Source of the DNA: DATDOO01 sp035293245
Lineage (GTDB): Bacteria > Pseudomonadota > Gammaproteobacteria > Methylococcales > Methylococcaceae
NCBI GenBank assembly: GCA_035293245.1
Contig: DATDOO010000021.1
Span: 1 to 34,313, forward strand
Direction of reading: 5' to 3'
DNA length: 34,313 bases
Both the position numbers and the translations under genes were made by a program. Positions 9,276 through 19,083 of this stretch are shown piece after piece. Every line of letters starts with the position of its first letter. Position 1 is the first letter of the stretch. The notes beneath the pieces were generated by a model. That model ran no database searches. It was not told the origin of the DNA and was given only the letters and a program-made list of their open reading frames with translations.

Positions 9276-9479
9276 TCAAGCCGATGAGAACAATTTCACC
9301 AGCCACGGCATGACCTCGGCGGCAAGGACGACGCCCAACATCCACCGGCTGAGCTTCAGCTCCCCTTCCAGCCACTCGAAGCGGGTATCCATTTTGGCAT
9401 CCAGAGCGTCGATCCGCCGCTCGACGCGCAAAATGTCCGTTTTCGCGGCCACCTGTGTGTCGAACGTAATCGTCGCCAT
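9276..9479 (-). CDS. Short DUF1640-like membrane-anchored protein (copy 3, reduced head)
   Basis: A 67-residue protein starting MATITFDTQVAAKTDIL from the ATG at 9479, preceded by a GAGAGGA Shine-Dalgarno. It keeps the first eight residues of copies 1 and 2 and the C-terminal Trp-Met membrane segment (SRWMLGVVLAAEVMPWLVKLF). It has lost the head helix of about 20–25 residues between them. The middle (ILRVERRIDALDAKMDTRFEWLEGEL, positions about 17–42) has heptad-like spacing and should form a coiled coil. A longer reading from 9530 adds 17 residues without support. It lies upstream of the CheB/CheR gene in the same direction, with copies 1 and 2 on the other side. A GC-rich hairpin (9252–9267) between the two genes lacks a T-run, so read-through is likely. 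Confidence 0.65.
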   Translation of the reverse strand: MATITFDTQVAAKTDILRVERRIDALDAKMDTRFEWLEGELKLSRWMLGVVLAAEVMPWLVKLFSSA

Positions 9480-9601
9480 TTCCTCTCTTTGTAGTGTGCC
9501 AAAAAACCCAGCCGCAAGCCAGCCAATCAAGCCGCTCCCGCCACGTTTGGCGCGAACATGAAATAATAAAACGGTTTTCCTTTATTACGACCGACAAGGC
9601 G

Positions 9602-11269
<1,668 letters not shown>

Positions 11270-11335
11270 CACCAAGACTAAATTCGCACAATTGCAGTAC
11301 GAACTGGACAAATATAGAGCGATACGGGCTCCCAC

Positions 11336-11593
11336 ATGAAAACACTGGAAACTGACGCCGAAATCAACGCCGACGGCAGCCTGAAACTGCTGTCGCCTCT
11401 TCCAGACTGGTTGAAGACGGGGGAACGACGGCATATGTTGCTGGTCTTGACCGATGCCAACGACATTTCGCCCGCCACAACCACCGGCGACGGAAAAGCC
11501 AAAGCCGGCCTGTGGAAAAACAAACCGGGAAAATTCTGGATGTCGGCCGACTTTGACAAACCCCTGGAAGACTTCAGGGATTACATGGAATGA
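11336..11593 (+). CDS. VapB-like antitoxin (DUF2281 type)
   Basis: An 85-residue protein whose N-terminal half (residues 1–45, ADGSLKLLSPLPDWLKTGER) resembles small antitoxins. Its C-terminus, FWMSADFDKPLEDFRDYME, is the tail typical of DUF2281-type antitoxins paired with PIN toxins; such tails usually thread into the toxin active site. The stop codon overlaps the start of the PIN toxin by 4 bases (ATGA), so the two are translationally coupled. It is expected to neutralise the toxin and repress its own operon, as in other VapBC pairs. No obvious Shine-Dalgarno sequence precedes the ATG and no strong promoter was identified in the 66-base gap after ettA. Confidence 0.84.
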   Translation: MKTLETDAEINADGSLKLLSPLPDWLKTGERRHMLLVLTDANDISPATTTGDGKAKAGLWKNKPGKFWMSADFDKPLEDFRDYME

Positions 11594-11976
11594 GATTGTT
11601 ACTGGATACGCACACCTTGCTATGGTTCCTGCGGGAACCGGAAAGGTTGCCTCCGCGAGTAACCGAGGTCGTCGAGTCGGCGGGGCAGCAAGCGTTTGTG
11701 AGCATGGCGTCGCTTTGGGAAATCGCCATCAAGGTCTCCCTCGACAAGCTGTCTCTTCCTGGTGAATTCGAGGAACTCTTTCCGTCCTCGATCGAAGCCA
11801 GCGGTTTATCCCTCCTGTCTATCGAAGCACACCACTTGGCCGTCGTACGGCGCTTGGCGTTTCATCATCGCGACCCTTTCGACCGTCTGCTGATTGCCCA
11901 GGCACACTCTGAAAATTTGGCGCTGGTTAGCCTTGATAGCCATTTTGCCGCCTATGGCGTAACGGTGATCTGGTGA
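11590..11976 (+). CDS. vapC: PIN-domain ribonuclease toxin, VapC family
   Basis: A 128-residue PIN-domain protein. VapC toxins are Mg-dependent endoribonucleases, often cutting initiator tRNA or the 23S rRNA sarcin–ricin loop; the target here cannot be told. The acidic site is intact: Asp6 (RLLLDTHTLLW), Glu44 (SLWEIAIK), Asp95 and Asp98 (HRDPFDRLLIAQA) and Asp116 (LVSLDSHF). The length is usual for the family. The start overlaps the antitoxin stop. The pair sits between the full ettA and a duplicated ettA tail, which suggests that it arrived as a mobile cassette. Confidence 0.93.
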   Translation: MRLLLDTHTLLWFLREPERLPPRVTEVVESAGQQAFVSMASLWEIAIKVSLDKLSLPGEFEELFPSSIEASGLSLLSIEAHHLAVVRRLAFHHRDPFDRLLIAQAHSENLALVSLDSHFAAYGVTVIW

Positions 11977-12066
11977 GAGTGGAGTAAAGCGGGTTGATTT
12001 CGTAGAAGGTGATACGACCGGATGGATTGCGAGCCAACTTAGCCCAGATGCCCCGCAAAGGAGCGT

Positions 12067-12240
12067 CATGACCGCTGGTTCCTGGACCGCATCGCCACCC
12101 ACATCCTCGCCTTCGAAAGCGAATCCAGCGTGGTGTGGTTCGAAGGCAACTACGCCGACTACGAGGCCGACAGGAGAAAGCGCCTGGGGCTGGACGCGGA
12201 TACGCCGCACCGCATCAAGTACCGCAAGCTGGAAGGCTGA
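12067..12240 (+). pseudogene. Duplicated 3' end of ettA (57 codons plus stop)
   Basis: This stretch repeats the last 174 bases of ettA (11096–11269) with no insertion or deletion and 14 substitutions (about 92% identity, counted by eye). The first 50 bases are identical. Read in the ettA frame it gives HDRWFLDRIATHILAF through RIKYRKLEG and a stop, with only four amino-acid changes in 57. Most differences are therefore silent, so the sequence seems to have diverged while coding. It has no start or ribosome-binding site, and the preceding 90 bases (11977–12066) show no gene. It marks the right border of the inserted vapBC segment. It may be a foreign ettA end brought in with the cassette, or the original end displaced by it. 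Confidence 0.9.
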
Positions 12241-12293
12241 CTTCCTCAAAAATGTCCGTCAATGAACGACTTGTCTTGTAGGAAATTCCCGAC

Positions 12294-12321
12294 TTGCATA
12301 CAGGCAACGTTGGGTTAATAT
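12294..12321 (+). promoter_or_regulatory. Possible sigma-70 promoter of the GlcG-like gene
   Basis: A TTGCAT hexamer at 12294–12299 and a TAATAT hexamer at 12316–12321 are separated by 16 bases, about 75 bases before the chosen start. The match is moderate and was judged by eye. The rest of 12241–12397 holds only this and the Shine-Dalgarno sequence. Confidence 0.35.
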
Positions 12322-12397
12322 CGAGAAGGATAGTCGCAGGTCCGGGCTATTGACGAATAATCGAATCAATCCGAATCCAATGAAGGAGTACCGAGAG

Positions 12398-13306
12398 ATG
12401 AAGAACAAACTGATGATGGGTCTGGCTGGCGCCGTGAGCTTGGCGATGGCGCAGGGTGCGATGGCGGCGTGCGGCGACGTGACTCGCGCCCAACTTGAAG
12501 CGGCGGTAAATGCGGCGGACTTGGCTCAAACCGGCGGATACCAAGATCCCGCCGATCTGAAGATGTGGGTCACCATGGTGGACGAAACCGGCAAGGTGTG
12601 CCATGTGGTTACCAGTGGACCTTCCGGAGCAGCCGCAGGCAATAGCGAATGGCTGGGCAGCCGGGTCATTTCCGCGCAAAAGGCCAACACCGCCAACGCA
12701 TTCAGCCTGGACGGCTATGCCATCTCGACCGCCAATCTTTTCAGAACCAACCAGGACGGTCATGATCTGTATGGCTTACAGCACAGCAACCCGGTGGATG
12801 CGAGCCGCGCTTATGGCGGCAGCCCCACCAGCAACGGGACCAATGCGGATTTCCTCAAGAACAAGCGCATTGGCGGCGTGAACGTCTTCGGCGGCGGCTT
12901 AGCCTTGTATGAAGGTGGCACAGCAAAAATCGGCGCCATCGGCGTTTCCGGCGACACCGCTTGCCGCGATCATGCTTACGCTTGGCGGGTACGCGCGGCC
13001 TTAAGCATGCATCCGCTTGAAAATGGACCCGCCCTCGGTGCAGGTCTCGGTCAACCAGTTGGATCGGGTCTAGGCACTGGCATTACGACGTATAACATCG
13101 ACAAAGATGGGAACGTTCTGCCTGGTGGCATGGTTTCCGGCGCGAAATATGGCGACGAAATGATTCTCGTCGACAGCTCCGCATCGGTATCCAATGCCTA
13201 TTGGAAAGATACGTGGTCCCATGCCACTTGTGTCGGGTCAATCACCGACGTGTCCGGAGACCCGATAGCAATACCGGCTAACGGAATCTTGCTCATAGCT
13301 CCTTAA
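12398..13306 (+). CDS. Exported GlcG/HbpS-fold (haem-degrading domain family) protein
   Basis: A 302-residue protein from the ATG at 12398, with AAGGAG 9 bases upstream. The in-frame ATGs at 12350 and 12380 would spoil the signal peptide, which reads KNKLMMGLAGAVSLAMAQG and is probably cut after AMA (residue 23). The mature part shows features of the GlcG/HbpS fold: SEWLGSRVISAQKANTANAF, a GGVNVFGGGLALY strand, GAIGVSGDTACRDHAYAWRV, and a C-terminal part unlike short GlcG proteins. Four cysteines (25 and those in KVCHVV, DTACRDH and HATCVGS) could form disulfides in the periplasm. Family members bind haem, cobalamin or unknown ligands, so the substrate is open. A lipoprotein is possible but the lipobox (MAAC) is poor. 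A strong terminator follows, so it is probably monocistronic. Confidence 0.83.
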   Translation: MKNKLMMGLAGAVSLAMAQGAMAACGDVTRAQLEAAVNAADLAQTGGYQDPADLKMWVTMVDETGKVCHVVTSGPSGAAAGNSEWLGSRVISAQKANTANAFSLDGYAISTANLFRTNQDGHDLYGLQHSNPVDASRAYGGSPTSNGTNADFLKNKRIGGVNVFGGGLALYEGGTAKIGAIGVSGDTACRDHAYAWRVRAALSMHPLENGPALGAGLGQPVGSGLGTGITTYNIDKDGNVLPGGMVSGAKYGDEMILVDSSASVSNAYWKDTWSHATCVGSITDVSGDPIAIPANGILLIAP

Positions 13307-13380
13307 GTAACCATGTCGTAGGGGGTACCCGCCAAAAGCATTGGCAATCCGTCGCCCCAAGTTTTCGGGAAACACCTAGA

Positions 13381-13408
13381 GAAAGGGCGCTTAGCGCCCT
13401 TTCTTTTT
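13381..13408 (+). terminator. Rho-independent terminator after the GlcG-like gene
   Basis: A perfect 10-bp stem, GAAAGGGCGC (13381–13390) with GCGCCCTTTC (13394–13403), has a TTA loop and is followed directly by TTTTT. It lies 75 bases after the stop of the exported protein gene. Confidence 0.93.
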
Positions 13409-13459
13409 AGTACCGCGTCACCTTAGTATTTATCGCACAATACCTTTTCATGCCTTGCA

Positions 13460-14122
13460 ATGAATAACCATAAATCCCCCAGGAAAAACCAAAAACGATT
13501 TCTCGTCGGTCTAGTTATCGTCTTGGTTAGTGCCGCAAGCTTGTGGGCCACAACTTACACCAGGGGTACGAAGAATATCGTTCCAGAAAAGACCCCCCCT
13601 CGTCTGACTCCACCGCCGATCGATATGACCATGATCATGGAAAGAGGCGCGGCTATGGCTAACCGCGATCCGACCGCCGAAGAACTGGAGGAAGAAAAGC
13701 GGTTAGATCAAGAACAAGTGGAAACTGCGATGGCATGGTTGCAAGATGCCGACACCGAACAGCGCGCCGCCGGCGCGGAACAACTGTCGGCCTATCCCAC
13801 ACCGGAAGCGGAAGAGCGCCTGGTTGCGGCGTTGCGCGACGACTTGGCCCCGGAAGTACGCGCTGCGGCAGCGCAAAGCCTGGATTTCTTCGACACGCTT
13901 CGGGAAAACTCGGTGCAAGCCCTGCTGAAAGCGCTCGAAGACCCGAACGAGGACGTCCACCTCAACGCGCTGAATACGCTGCAGAATCAGTATCAAAAAC
14001 TTGAGAGCGGCTCCGTCCAAGCCAAGAAGATTTTCTCCGGGCTTAAAAAAAAGGCGAAATCTCCGCGTGTGCCGCAGGATATCCAGAAAAATATCAAGGA
14101 ATTCCTGCGCGATCAGCAGTAA
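13460..14122 (+). CDS. Membrane-anchored HEAT-repeat protein of unknown function
   Basis: A 220-residue protein that I cannot assign to a named gene. A basic N-terminus (residues 1–13) and one hydrophobic helix (about 14–32, FLVGLVIVLVSAASLWATT) make it a signal-anchored protein facing the periplasm. A proline-rich spacer (about 45–55) and an acidic stretch (EELEEEKRLDQEQ) follow. Residues about 90–180 form two to three HEAT-like helical pairs (EERLVAALRDDLAPEVRAAA, then NSVQALLKALEDPNEDVHLN), a fold that usually binds other proteins. The C-terminus is lysine-rich. No clear Shine-Dalgarno precedes the ATG. The gene converges with the minus-strand polymerase gene, leaving 19 bases between them. 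Confidence 0.8.
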   Translation: MNNHKSPRKNQKRFLVGLVIVLVSAASLWATTYTRGTKNIVPEKTPPRLTPPPIDMTMIMERGAAMANRDPTAEELEEEKRLDQEQVETAMAWLQDADTEQRAAGAEQLSAYPTPEAEERLVAALRDDLAPEVRAAAAQSLDFFDTLRENSVQALLKALEDPNEDVHLNALNTLQNQYQKLESGSVQAKKIFSGLKKKAKSPRVPQDIQKNIKEFLRDQQ

Positions 14123-14141
14123 GGTCGAAAAGCGGGGGACA

Positions 14142-15983
14142 TTACCGCCCGTCGCTTCCGTGCATCCCCGCTTCCAGGAGGGATTCCACGCCGCCAACGC
14201 TGAGCAACTGATTCGGCGTCAACTGGAAAGAACGCGCCTTGTGCAGCGATTGCCTTGCCAACATCGTGTTGCCCATAAGAGCATTGTAGTAACCATACAG
14301 AATCCAGGTATCGGCCAAGTGCTTCGACGAGCGAAACAGCGAGTCGAACAACGTCTTGATCTCGTCGCTATGCGTAACGTAGCGGCCGTCGTTAAGAAGC
14401 ATCTGAATCCGTCCGTAAACCACGAGCGGAACATGTTTGGCACCACTGTGCGCCACGGCTTGGTAGACTCCCTCCACCACGTCCCTGCCTGGCGACGGGC
14501 TATATCCGTTTTCCCGCCAGTTAACCAATGCCTCATACAAGCTCACGGTTGTCATCCAGTCCCATGGATTGTAACGATGGGCCATTTCCATGTATAAGAA
14601 AGCCGTTCGTCCGTCGGCGCCAAAATAATGCCTGCTCAGGCGGTCGTATACCTCAAACCAATAATACCGGTACGCCCCGACAGCGGTAAGCGTAAGCAAA
14701 ACAAGAGCCAAAACTGCCGGCATCAACGGGGTCCATCGAGCGCGGAGCCGGACCACCCTGTCGGGCGCGCGCCCGCTCGTTCCATGCGCAAGTCCCAAGA
14801 CGAACAGGAACGAGGTTGCAGGGTTCTGTAGCGGAAACTCCACCAAGGCGTTCAAAGCGGCGACTCCCACGACCAGCAACCCCGCATCGGCTTCCATCCC
14901 AGATTTCCAGATGCGTCGGCACAAATAAGCCGAAACCATCACGAACAGCAATCCAACCAGACCGAACGACGCCAGGAACTCCAGGTAGTCGTTATGCGCT
15001 TCCCCTGTTACCGTCAGCTTGCTGAGATTGGTGGCGCTCAGAAAGTTGAAATACTGAAAATAATCCTCGTGGTACAGCGGATATAAACCGCGGAATCCCC
15101 CCGCACCGACCCCCAAGAGGGGCGCACTCTTAATCATCGACAAGGCCGCCACATACATGCCGGCCCGGTCCTTGAAGGAACTCCCGAAGTCCGACGACCA
15201 GAACGGCTCCCAAAACGAATAGACCGCGAGACATCCCAGCCCGACCAGCACCGATCCAACCAGCCCGCGTCCCGCCAAATTCGACGGCAAGGAACAAAGC
15301 CGCACAAAGACGTACAGGGCGATCAACCCGGAAAAAACGGCAAATTCGATCTTGCTTCCGTTGCGCACGATGAAGTAGTGCAACAGCCAAAGCGTCAAAG
15401 CCGCCAGGGCCCATCGCAGGCCGCGCCCACCGGTCGCGAAAATCAACAATACGAAAGGAAACGAATGCAGCAGATATTCGGTAACGAAATTCTCATTGTG
15501 GAAGCCGCTCCACACCGGCCCGCCCGCTACCTCGCGGCCCACGGCGACCAGCACGGAAACCAGGACGCCCCAGCGCAGCGACTCCAGCAATCTGGAGTCG
15601 GCGTAATGATGCAGAACGTAAAAAATTGCATACAGCATCGCGGCCTTGACGAGGAATATGATCCCCGTTCCCGCGTCCTCGCTCCAGGAGAGGGAAATTG
15701 CGCTGTAGCCGAGAAACAGCAGCGCCGCGACATCGAGGTAGCCGATGGGCGCCTGCCGGCTCTCATACATCTCCCGAGCGGCTTTCACCATCAGGAAAGC
15801 CATCAGCGTCGCAATTCCGAACCACTGCATGTTCAGGGGCGTGCTGAACCGGCTGCCGTAGCCGCTCAGGGCGAACACCGCCAGCGCCGCCGGGAACGCC
15901 TTGGCGATCTTCTCTCCATGTTTACTCCAGACGCCGCGCGACCAGGAGCATGCCGCATGTTTCAGGTGCTGCATTTCATACAT
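14142..15983 (-). CDS. O-antigen ligase/polymerase (WaaL/Wzy-like) membrane protein
   Basis: A 613-residue inner-membrane protein with about ten to twelve hydrophobic segments in residues 25–450, such as VAALLFLGYSAISLSW and LVGSVLVGLGCLAVYSFW. A large loop carries the family hallmark GEAHNDYLEFLASFGLVGLL, with a preceding GVGAGGFRGLYP. This matches the O-antigen ligase/Wzy superfamily (PF04932), which joins or polymerises undecaprenyl-linked glycans in the periplasm. Residues after about 460 form a soluble helical tail resembling TPR helices (YGYYNALMGNTMLARQSLHK). Ligase and polymerase cannot be told apart by sequence. The ATG overlaps the end of cysC by 8 bases (an alternative ATG lies 9 bases further in), so the two are one transcriptional unit. 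Confidence 0.86.
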   Translation of the reverse strand: MYEMQHLKHAACSWSRGVWSKHGEKIAKAFPAALAVFALSGYGSRFSTPLNMQWFGIATLMAFLMVKAAREMYESRQAPIGYLDVAALLFLGYSAISLSWSEDAGTGIIFLVKAAMLYAIFYVLHHYADSRLLESLRWGVLVSVLVAVGREVAGGPVWSGFHNENFVTEYLLHSFPFVLLIFATGGRGLRWALAALTLWLLHYFIVRNGSKIEFAVFSGLIALYVFVRLCSLPSNLAGRGLVGSVLVGLGCLAVYSFWEPFWSSDFGSSFKDRAGMYVAALSMIKSAPLLGVGAGGFRGLYPLYHEDYFQYFNFLSATNLSKLTVTGEAHNDYLEFLASFGLVGLLFVMVSAYLCRRIWKSGMEADAGLLVVGVAALNALVEFPLQNPATSFLFVLGLAHGTSGRAPDRVVRLRARWTPLMPAVLALVLLTLTAVGAYRYYWFEVYDRLSRHYFGADGRTAFLYMEMAHRYNPWDWMTTVSLYEALVNWRENGYSPSPGRDVVEGVYQAVAHSGAKHVPLVVYGRIQMLLNDGRYVTHSDEIKTLFDSLFRSSKHLADTWILYGYYNALMGNTMLARQSLHKARSFQLTPNQLLSVGGVESLLEAGMHGSDGR

Positions 15984-16590
15984 CGATAGTGGTGATGCCG
16001 CGATTTTTCAGTTCTCCTGCGATCAGGCGCACGGCATCGTCAATGGACAGCCGGTGGGTGTCTATCACCAGATCCGCATTTTCCGGTGCTTCGTAGGGCG
16101 CGGAAACGCCCGTGAATTCTCCGATTTCCCCCTTTCTGGCTCGCTGGTACAAGCCCTTGACGTCCCGCTCCTCGCAAACCTGTATGGGGCAGCGACAGAA
16201 AATTTCCAGAAAATCCCCCTTCCCGGCCAGGGAACGCGCCAATGTGCGGTGATTTCGCGCGGGGGAAATGAAGGCGGCTAGCACGATCAGCCCCGCTTCG
16301 AGAAACAAAGCGGCCATTTCGCCGATCCGGCGGATGTTTTCCGCCCGGTCCTGCTCCGAAAAACCCAGATCGGAACACAATCCATGGCGCACATTGTCGC
16401 CATCGAGGACGAACGTCCGACAGCCCCGTTCGTGCAGAAACTCCTCCGTGGCATGGGCCAAGGTGGATTTGCCCGCCCCGGAAAGGCCGGTAAACCAGAG
16501 GATCGCGCCCCGGTGGCCATTGAGTTTTTCCCGCTGTTCACGGGTTACCCCGGCGCGATGCCAGATCAGGTTTTGCGGCAAAGTATCCAT
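15976..16590 (-). CDS. cysC: Adenylyl-sulfate (APS) kinase CysC
   Basis: CysC phosphorylates adenosine 5'-phosphosulfate to PAPS, the donor for sulfate assimilation and for sulfotransferases. From the ATG at 16590 (MDTLPQNLIWHRAGVTREQR) the protein has 204 residues, a normal length. It shows the P-loop GLSGAGKST (35–43), the DGDNVRHGL motif (63–71), FISPARNHR (about 108–115) and the lid region ending in GLYQRARKGEIGEFTG. Most relatives read FISPYR or FISPFR, so Ala in ISPAR is slightly unusual. A longer open frame to 16794 would run into the divergent TpsA gene and lacks support. There is no cysD/cysN nearby. Coupling to an O-antigen ligase-like gene suggests PAPS made for a sulfated surface glycan rather than for cysteine. 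Confidence 0.94.
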   Translation of the reverse strand: MDTLPQNLIWHRAGVTREQREKLNGHRGAILWFTGLSGAGKSTLAHATEEFLHERGCRTFVLDGDNVRHGLCSDLGFSEQDRAENIRRIGEMAALFLEAGLIVLAAFISPARNHRTLARSLAGKGDFLEIFCRCPIQVCEERDVKGLYQRARKGEIGEFTGVSAPYEAPENADLVIDTHRLSIDDAVRLIAGELKNRGITTIDV

Positions 16591-16642
16591 GAAACCGGGA
16601 TTTGTCCTATCCTTGCGGGCGTGTTGTGCGGCAAGGTTCGCC

Positions 16643-18871
16643 ATGAAAAGAAAAACACCGGATCGAAAGAGCGAAGCATTGTTTCGGAGCGCGCTCCCCT
16701 TATCAATCCTCGCCTTGATGGTAACACCGGTCTTCGCGGATGTGACCCCCAGCGGCTTGGGCACATTGATCAACACGCCGCCTGTTGCGGGCACGACTTA
16801 CAACATCACGGGTGGCACGCAGGCCGGCTCCAATCTGTTCCACAGCTTCGGCAAGTTCTCGCTGACTGACCCGCAAAGTGCGACCTTTCAGAATCCGGTG
16901 AACGTATCCAACGTCATCGGGCGCGTCACCGGCGGCGATCCGTCCAACATCGACGGCACGATCCGCTCCACGGGTGCCGCCAATCTTTACCTCATCAATC
17001 CGGCGGGAATGATCTTCGGTCCCAACGCCAAACTTGAAGTCGGCGGTTCTTTCCATGCCAGCACGGCGGATTACGTAAAATTGGACGGCAAGACGTTCGA
17101 CGCGGCCACGACCACCGCAGAGGCGGTTCTGATGACCGCCGTACCCAGCGCCTTCGGCTTTCTCGATGCGCCGGCGGACATTGTCGTCAAGACCGAGAGC
17201 GACGCGTTTCCCGACCTGCGAGTCCCCAGCGGACAATCCTTCAGCCTGGTGGGTGGCGATATCACCCTGGGCGATGATGCAACAAAAAAAGGCCCGGAAA
17301 TCGAGGCGAAAAACGGCAACATCCGCCTGGTCGCCGTCAGCGGCAAGGGAGAAGTGCCCACGGATGCCGGCACGCCTTTGGCGCCCGGCCTGGCGGGTGG
17401 GCGCATCGAAATGTTCGACACCTCGCTTTCGGCGCCCACCATCGTCCCGGATGAAGAACCTGAAGCCACTCGCAAACCTGGAGCCATCCAGTTGCAAGCC
17501 GGCGCAATCCTGATGAAACGCTCCTCCGCATCCGTCAGCACAAAGACCAACGTAGCGGGCGGAACAATCGACATGACGGCGGATCGGATCGAACTGGACC
17601 AGGATTCAAAAATTACCGTTAACGCTTATGACGAAGGAGATGCGGGAACCTTGCGCATCCGCACGGGCGACCTGCTGGTCCGGAACGGTTCGCACATCGA
17701 TTCGGTGGTTGGACCCGGCGCAAGCGGTGACGGCGGTCTTCTGGATATCGTCGCGGAGCGCTCCGTTACCATCAGCGACAATGCGCAAATCCAAAGCTCC
17801 ACGCGCGGAAGTGGACGGGGCGGTCATATCGATTTACAAACAGGCGTGCTCCAATCCTGGGGTTTTTCAGTCGTTTCTTCCACGCCTGTAAGCAGCGGCA
17901 TCTTCGCCAATGCCGAATCCGGCTCCACCGGAGACGGCGGCAACATCGACATCGATGCGGACTCGATACGCCTTTCGGGTGGCGCCCAAATTGCCGCAAC
18001 CACGTGGGGGGCAGGCAACGCGGGCCACATCGATATCCGCGCCGACGACATCTTGCTGACCGGCTATGCGCAATGGAATGGCGGCATTGTCCCCACCGGC
18101 ATCCACGCGGCCGTCGCGAAGGGATCGACCGGCCAAGCCAGCAACCTCGACATCGCCGCGCGACGCATCTTCCTACGCGATGGCGCGCAAATCGATGCCG
18201 CCTCGGAAACCTCCGCCAAGGGCGGCAACATCAACCTGACCCTCCTCGGCGAAAAAGGGCTGCTCGACCTGGACAACGGTTCACTCATCACCGCCATCAA
18301 CGCCGGCAGCGGCGAATCCGGATCCATCAATATTCGCGGCGCCGACACCGTGCGCCTCACCCACGGCAGCGGCATCACCCTGGAAACTTTGCAGGGCGAC
18401 GCGGGAAACATCGACATCCAGGCGGGCTTTCTCGTCTATCTTCTGGACAGCTTCATCACCACCTCGGCGGCGTCCGGACTGGGCAACGGCGGCGACATCG
18501 CCATCGATCCGGTCTTCGTGGTGTTGAACAACAGCCAGATCACCGCCAATGCCCTGCAGGGCGCGGGCGGCAACATCTTCATCACCACCCAGTTCCTCAT
18601 CCAGTCGATGAACAGCATCATCAACGCGTCCTCCCAATTCGGCCTGCAAGGCACGGTGACGGTCAATTCCATGGACCAGAACATCGCCCAGAGCATCGCC
18701 GCCCTCCCTTCCAGCCTGCTGGACGCCAGCAACCTGTTGCAGGACGATTGCGCGTCCCATACCAGCGGCAGCACGTTCACGACGGCGGCGCGTGGCCGCG
18801 CGCCCCTCTCGCCCGACGACGACCTGGACACCGTTTTCCTTTCCCCCAGTTCGAGCGACTGCGGAATCTGA
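16643..18871 (+). CDS. Two-partner secretion exoprotein (TpsA), filamentous haemagglutinin N-terminal domain family
   Basis: A 742-residue exported protein from the ATG at 16643; the open frame extends upstream only across cysC on the other strand. A long signal peptide (SALPLSILALMVTPVFA) is probably cut after residue 32. The TPS/FHA domain (about 33–300) has FHSFGKFSLTDPQSATFQNP, GRVTGGDPSNIDGTI and NLYLINPAGMIFGPNAKLEV. Residues about 330–690 are repeated GG-x-ID/ISAD-type strands that should build a right-handed beta-helix. The end has two cysteines (DDCASH and SDCGI) and RGRAPLSPDDDLDTVF, a C-terminal pattern common in this subfamily. Such proteins cross the outer membrane through a TpsB pore and act as adhesins or cytolysins. 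No TpsB gene is present. It starts only 52 bases from the divergent cysC start. Confidence 0.93.
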   Translation: MKRKTPDRKSEALFRSALPLSILALMVTPVFADVTPSGLGTLINTPPVAGTTYNITGGTQAGSNLFHSFGKFSLTDPQSATFQNPVNVSNVIGRVTGGDPSNIDGTIRSTGAANLYLINPAGMIFGPNAKLEVGGSFHASTADYVKLDGKTFDAATTTAEAVLMTAVPSAFGFLDAPADIVVKTESDAFPDLRVPSGQSFSLVGGDITLGDDATKKGPEIEAKNGNIRLVAVSGKGEVPTDAGTPLAPGLAGGRIEMFDTSLSAPTIVPDEEPEATRKPGAIQLQAGAILMKRSSASVSTKTNVAGGTIDMTADRIELDQDSKITVNAYDEGDAGTLRIRTGDLLVRNGSHIDSVVGPGASGDGGLLDIVAERSVTISDNAQIQSSTRGSGRGGHIDLQTGVLQSWGFSVVSSTPVSSGIFANAESGSTGDGGNIDIDADSIRLSGGAQIAATTWGAGNAGHIDIRADDILLTGYAQWNGGIVPTGIHAAVAKGSTGQASNLDIAARRIFLRDGAQIDAASETSAKGGNINLTLLGEKGLLDLDNGSLITAINAGSGESGSINIRGADTVRLTHGSGITLETLQGDAGNIDIQAGFLVYLLDSFITTSAASGLGNGGDIAIDPVFVVLNNSQITANALQGAGGNIFITTQFLIQSMNSIINASSQFGLQGTVTVNSMDQNIAQSIAALPSSLLDASNLLQDDCASHTSGSTFTTAARGRAPLSPDDDLDTVFLSPSSSDCGI

Positions 18872-18931
18872 TAGGCCTTTTCTCGGCTCGACAAGGTTAT
18901 CGATCCCGATTGGAAACAATCCTCAGCCCGC

Positions 18932-19013
18932 GTAGCCCGGATGAAGCAACGCGTAATCCGGGAGGTTCGGAGCACCGATCACCCCGGATTCCACTGCATT
19001 TCATCCGGGCTAC
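18932..19013. repeat. Nested inverted repeat (REP/MITE-like) in copy A
   Basis: GTAGCCCGGATGAA at 18932–18945 is perfectly inverted at 19000–19013. Inside it AATCCGGG (18955–18962) pairs with CCCGGATT (18983–18990). The whole can fold as a cruciform. The sequence resembles a family of interspersed repeats common in gammaproteobacterial genomes; this is recognition, not a search result. Confidence 0.82.
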
Positions 19014-19083
19014 CTACTTCATTTGGGGTATGACACGCCGACGCGCTTTCGCATGCTGTGCAATCGGCATTGCCGCGCAACCA

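Noticed and set aside
6753..9287. Plus-strand frame of 844 codons opposite the CheB/CheR gene
   Set aside because: The sense frame has every catalytic motif; this one has none and is rich in His, Gln and Arg, as antisense frames in GC-rich DNA are.
12068..12265. 65-codon plus-strand frame in the ettA tail copy
   Set aside because: It is the wrong frame of the duplicated ettA end; the meaningful reading begins with the HDRWFLD codons one base earlier and has no start.
16591..16794. 68-codon N-terminal extension of cysC
   Set aside because: It overlaps the TpsA signal peptide region on the other strand, has no family match and no ribosome-binding site. The 204-residue version has normal length.
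18932..19013. Inverted repeats as ends of an insertion sequence
   Set aside because: The inner space is only 54 bases with no transposase and no clear target duplication; it is better described as a REP/MITE-like element.
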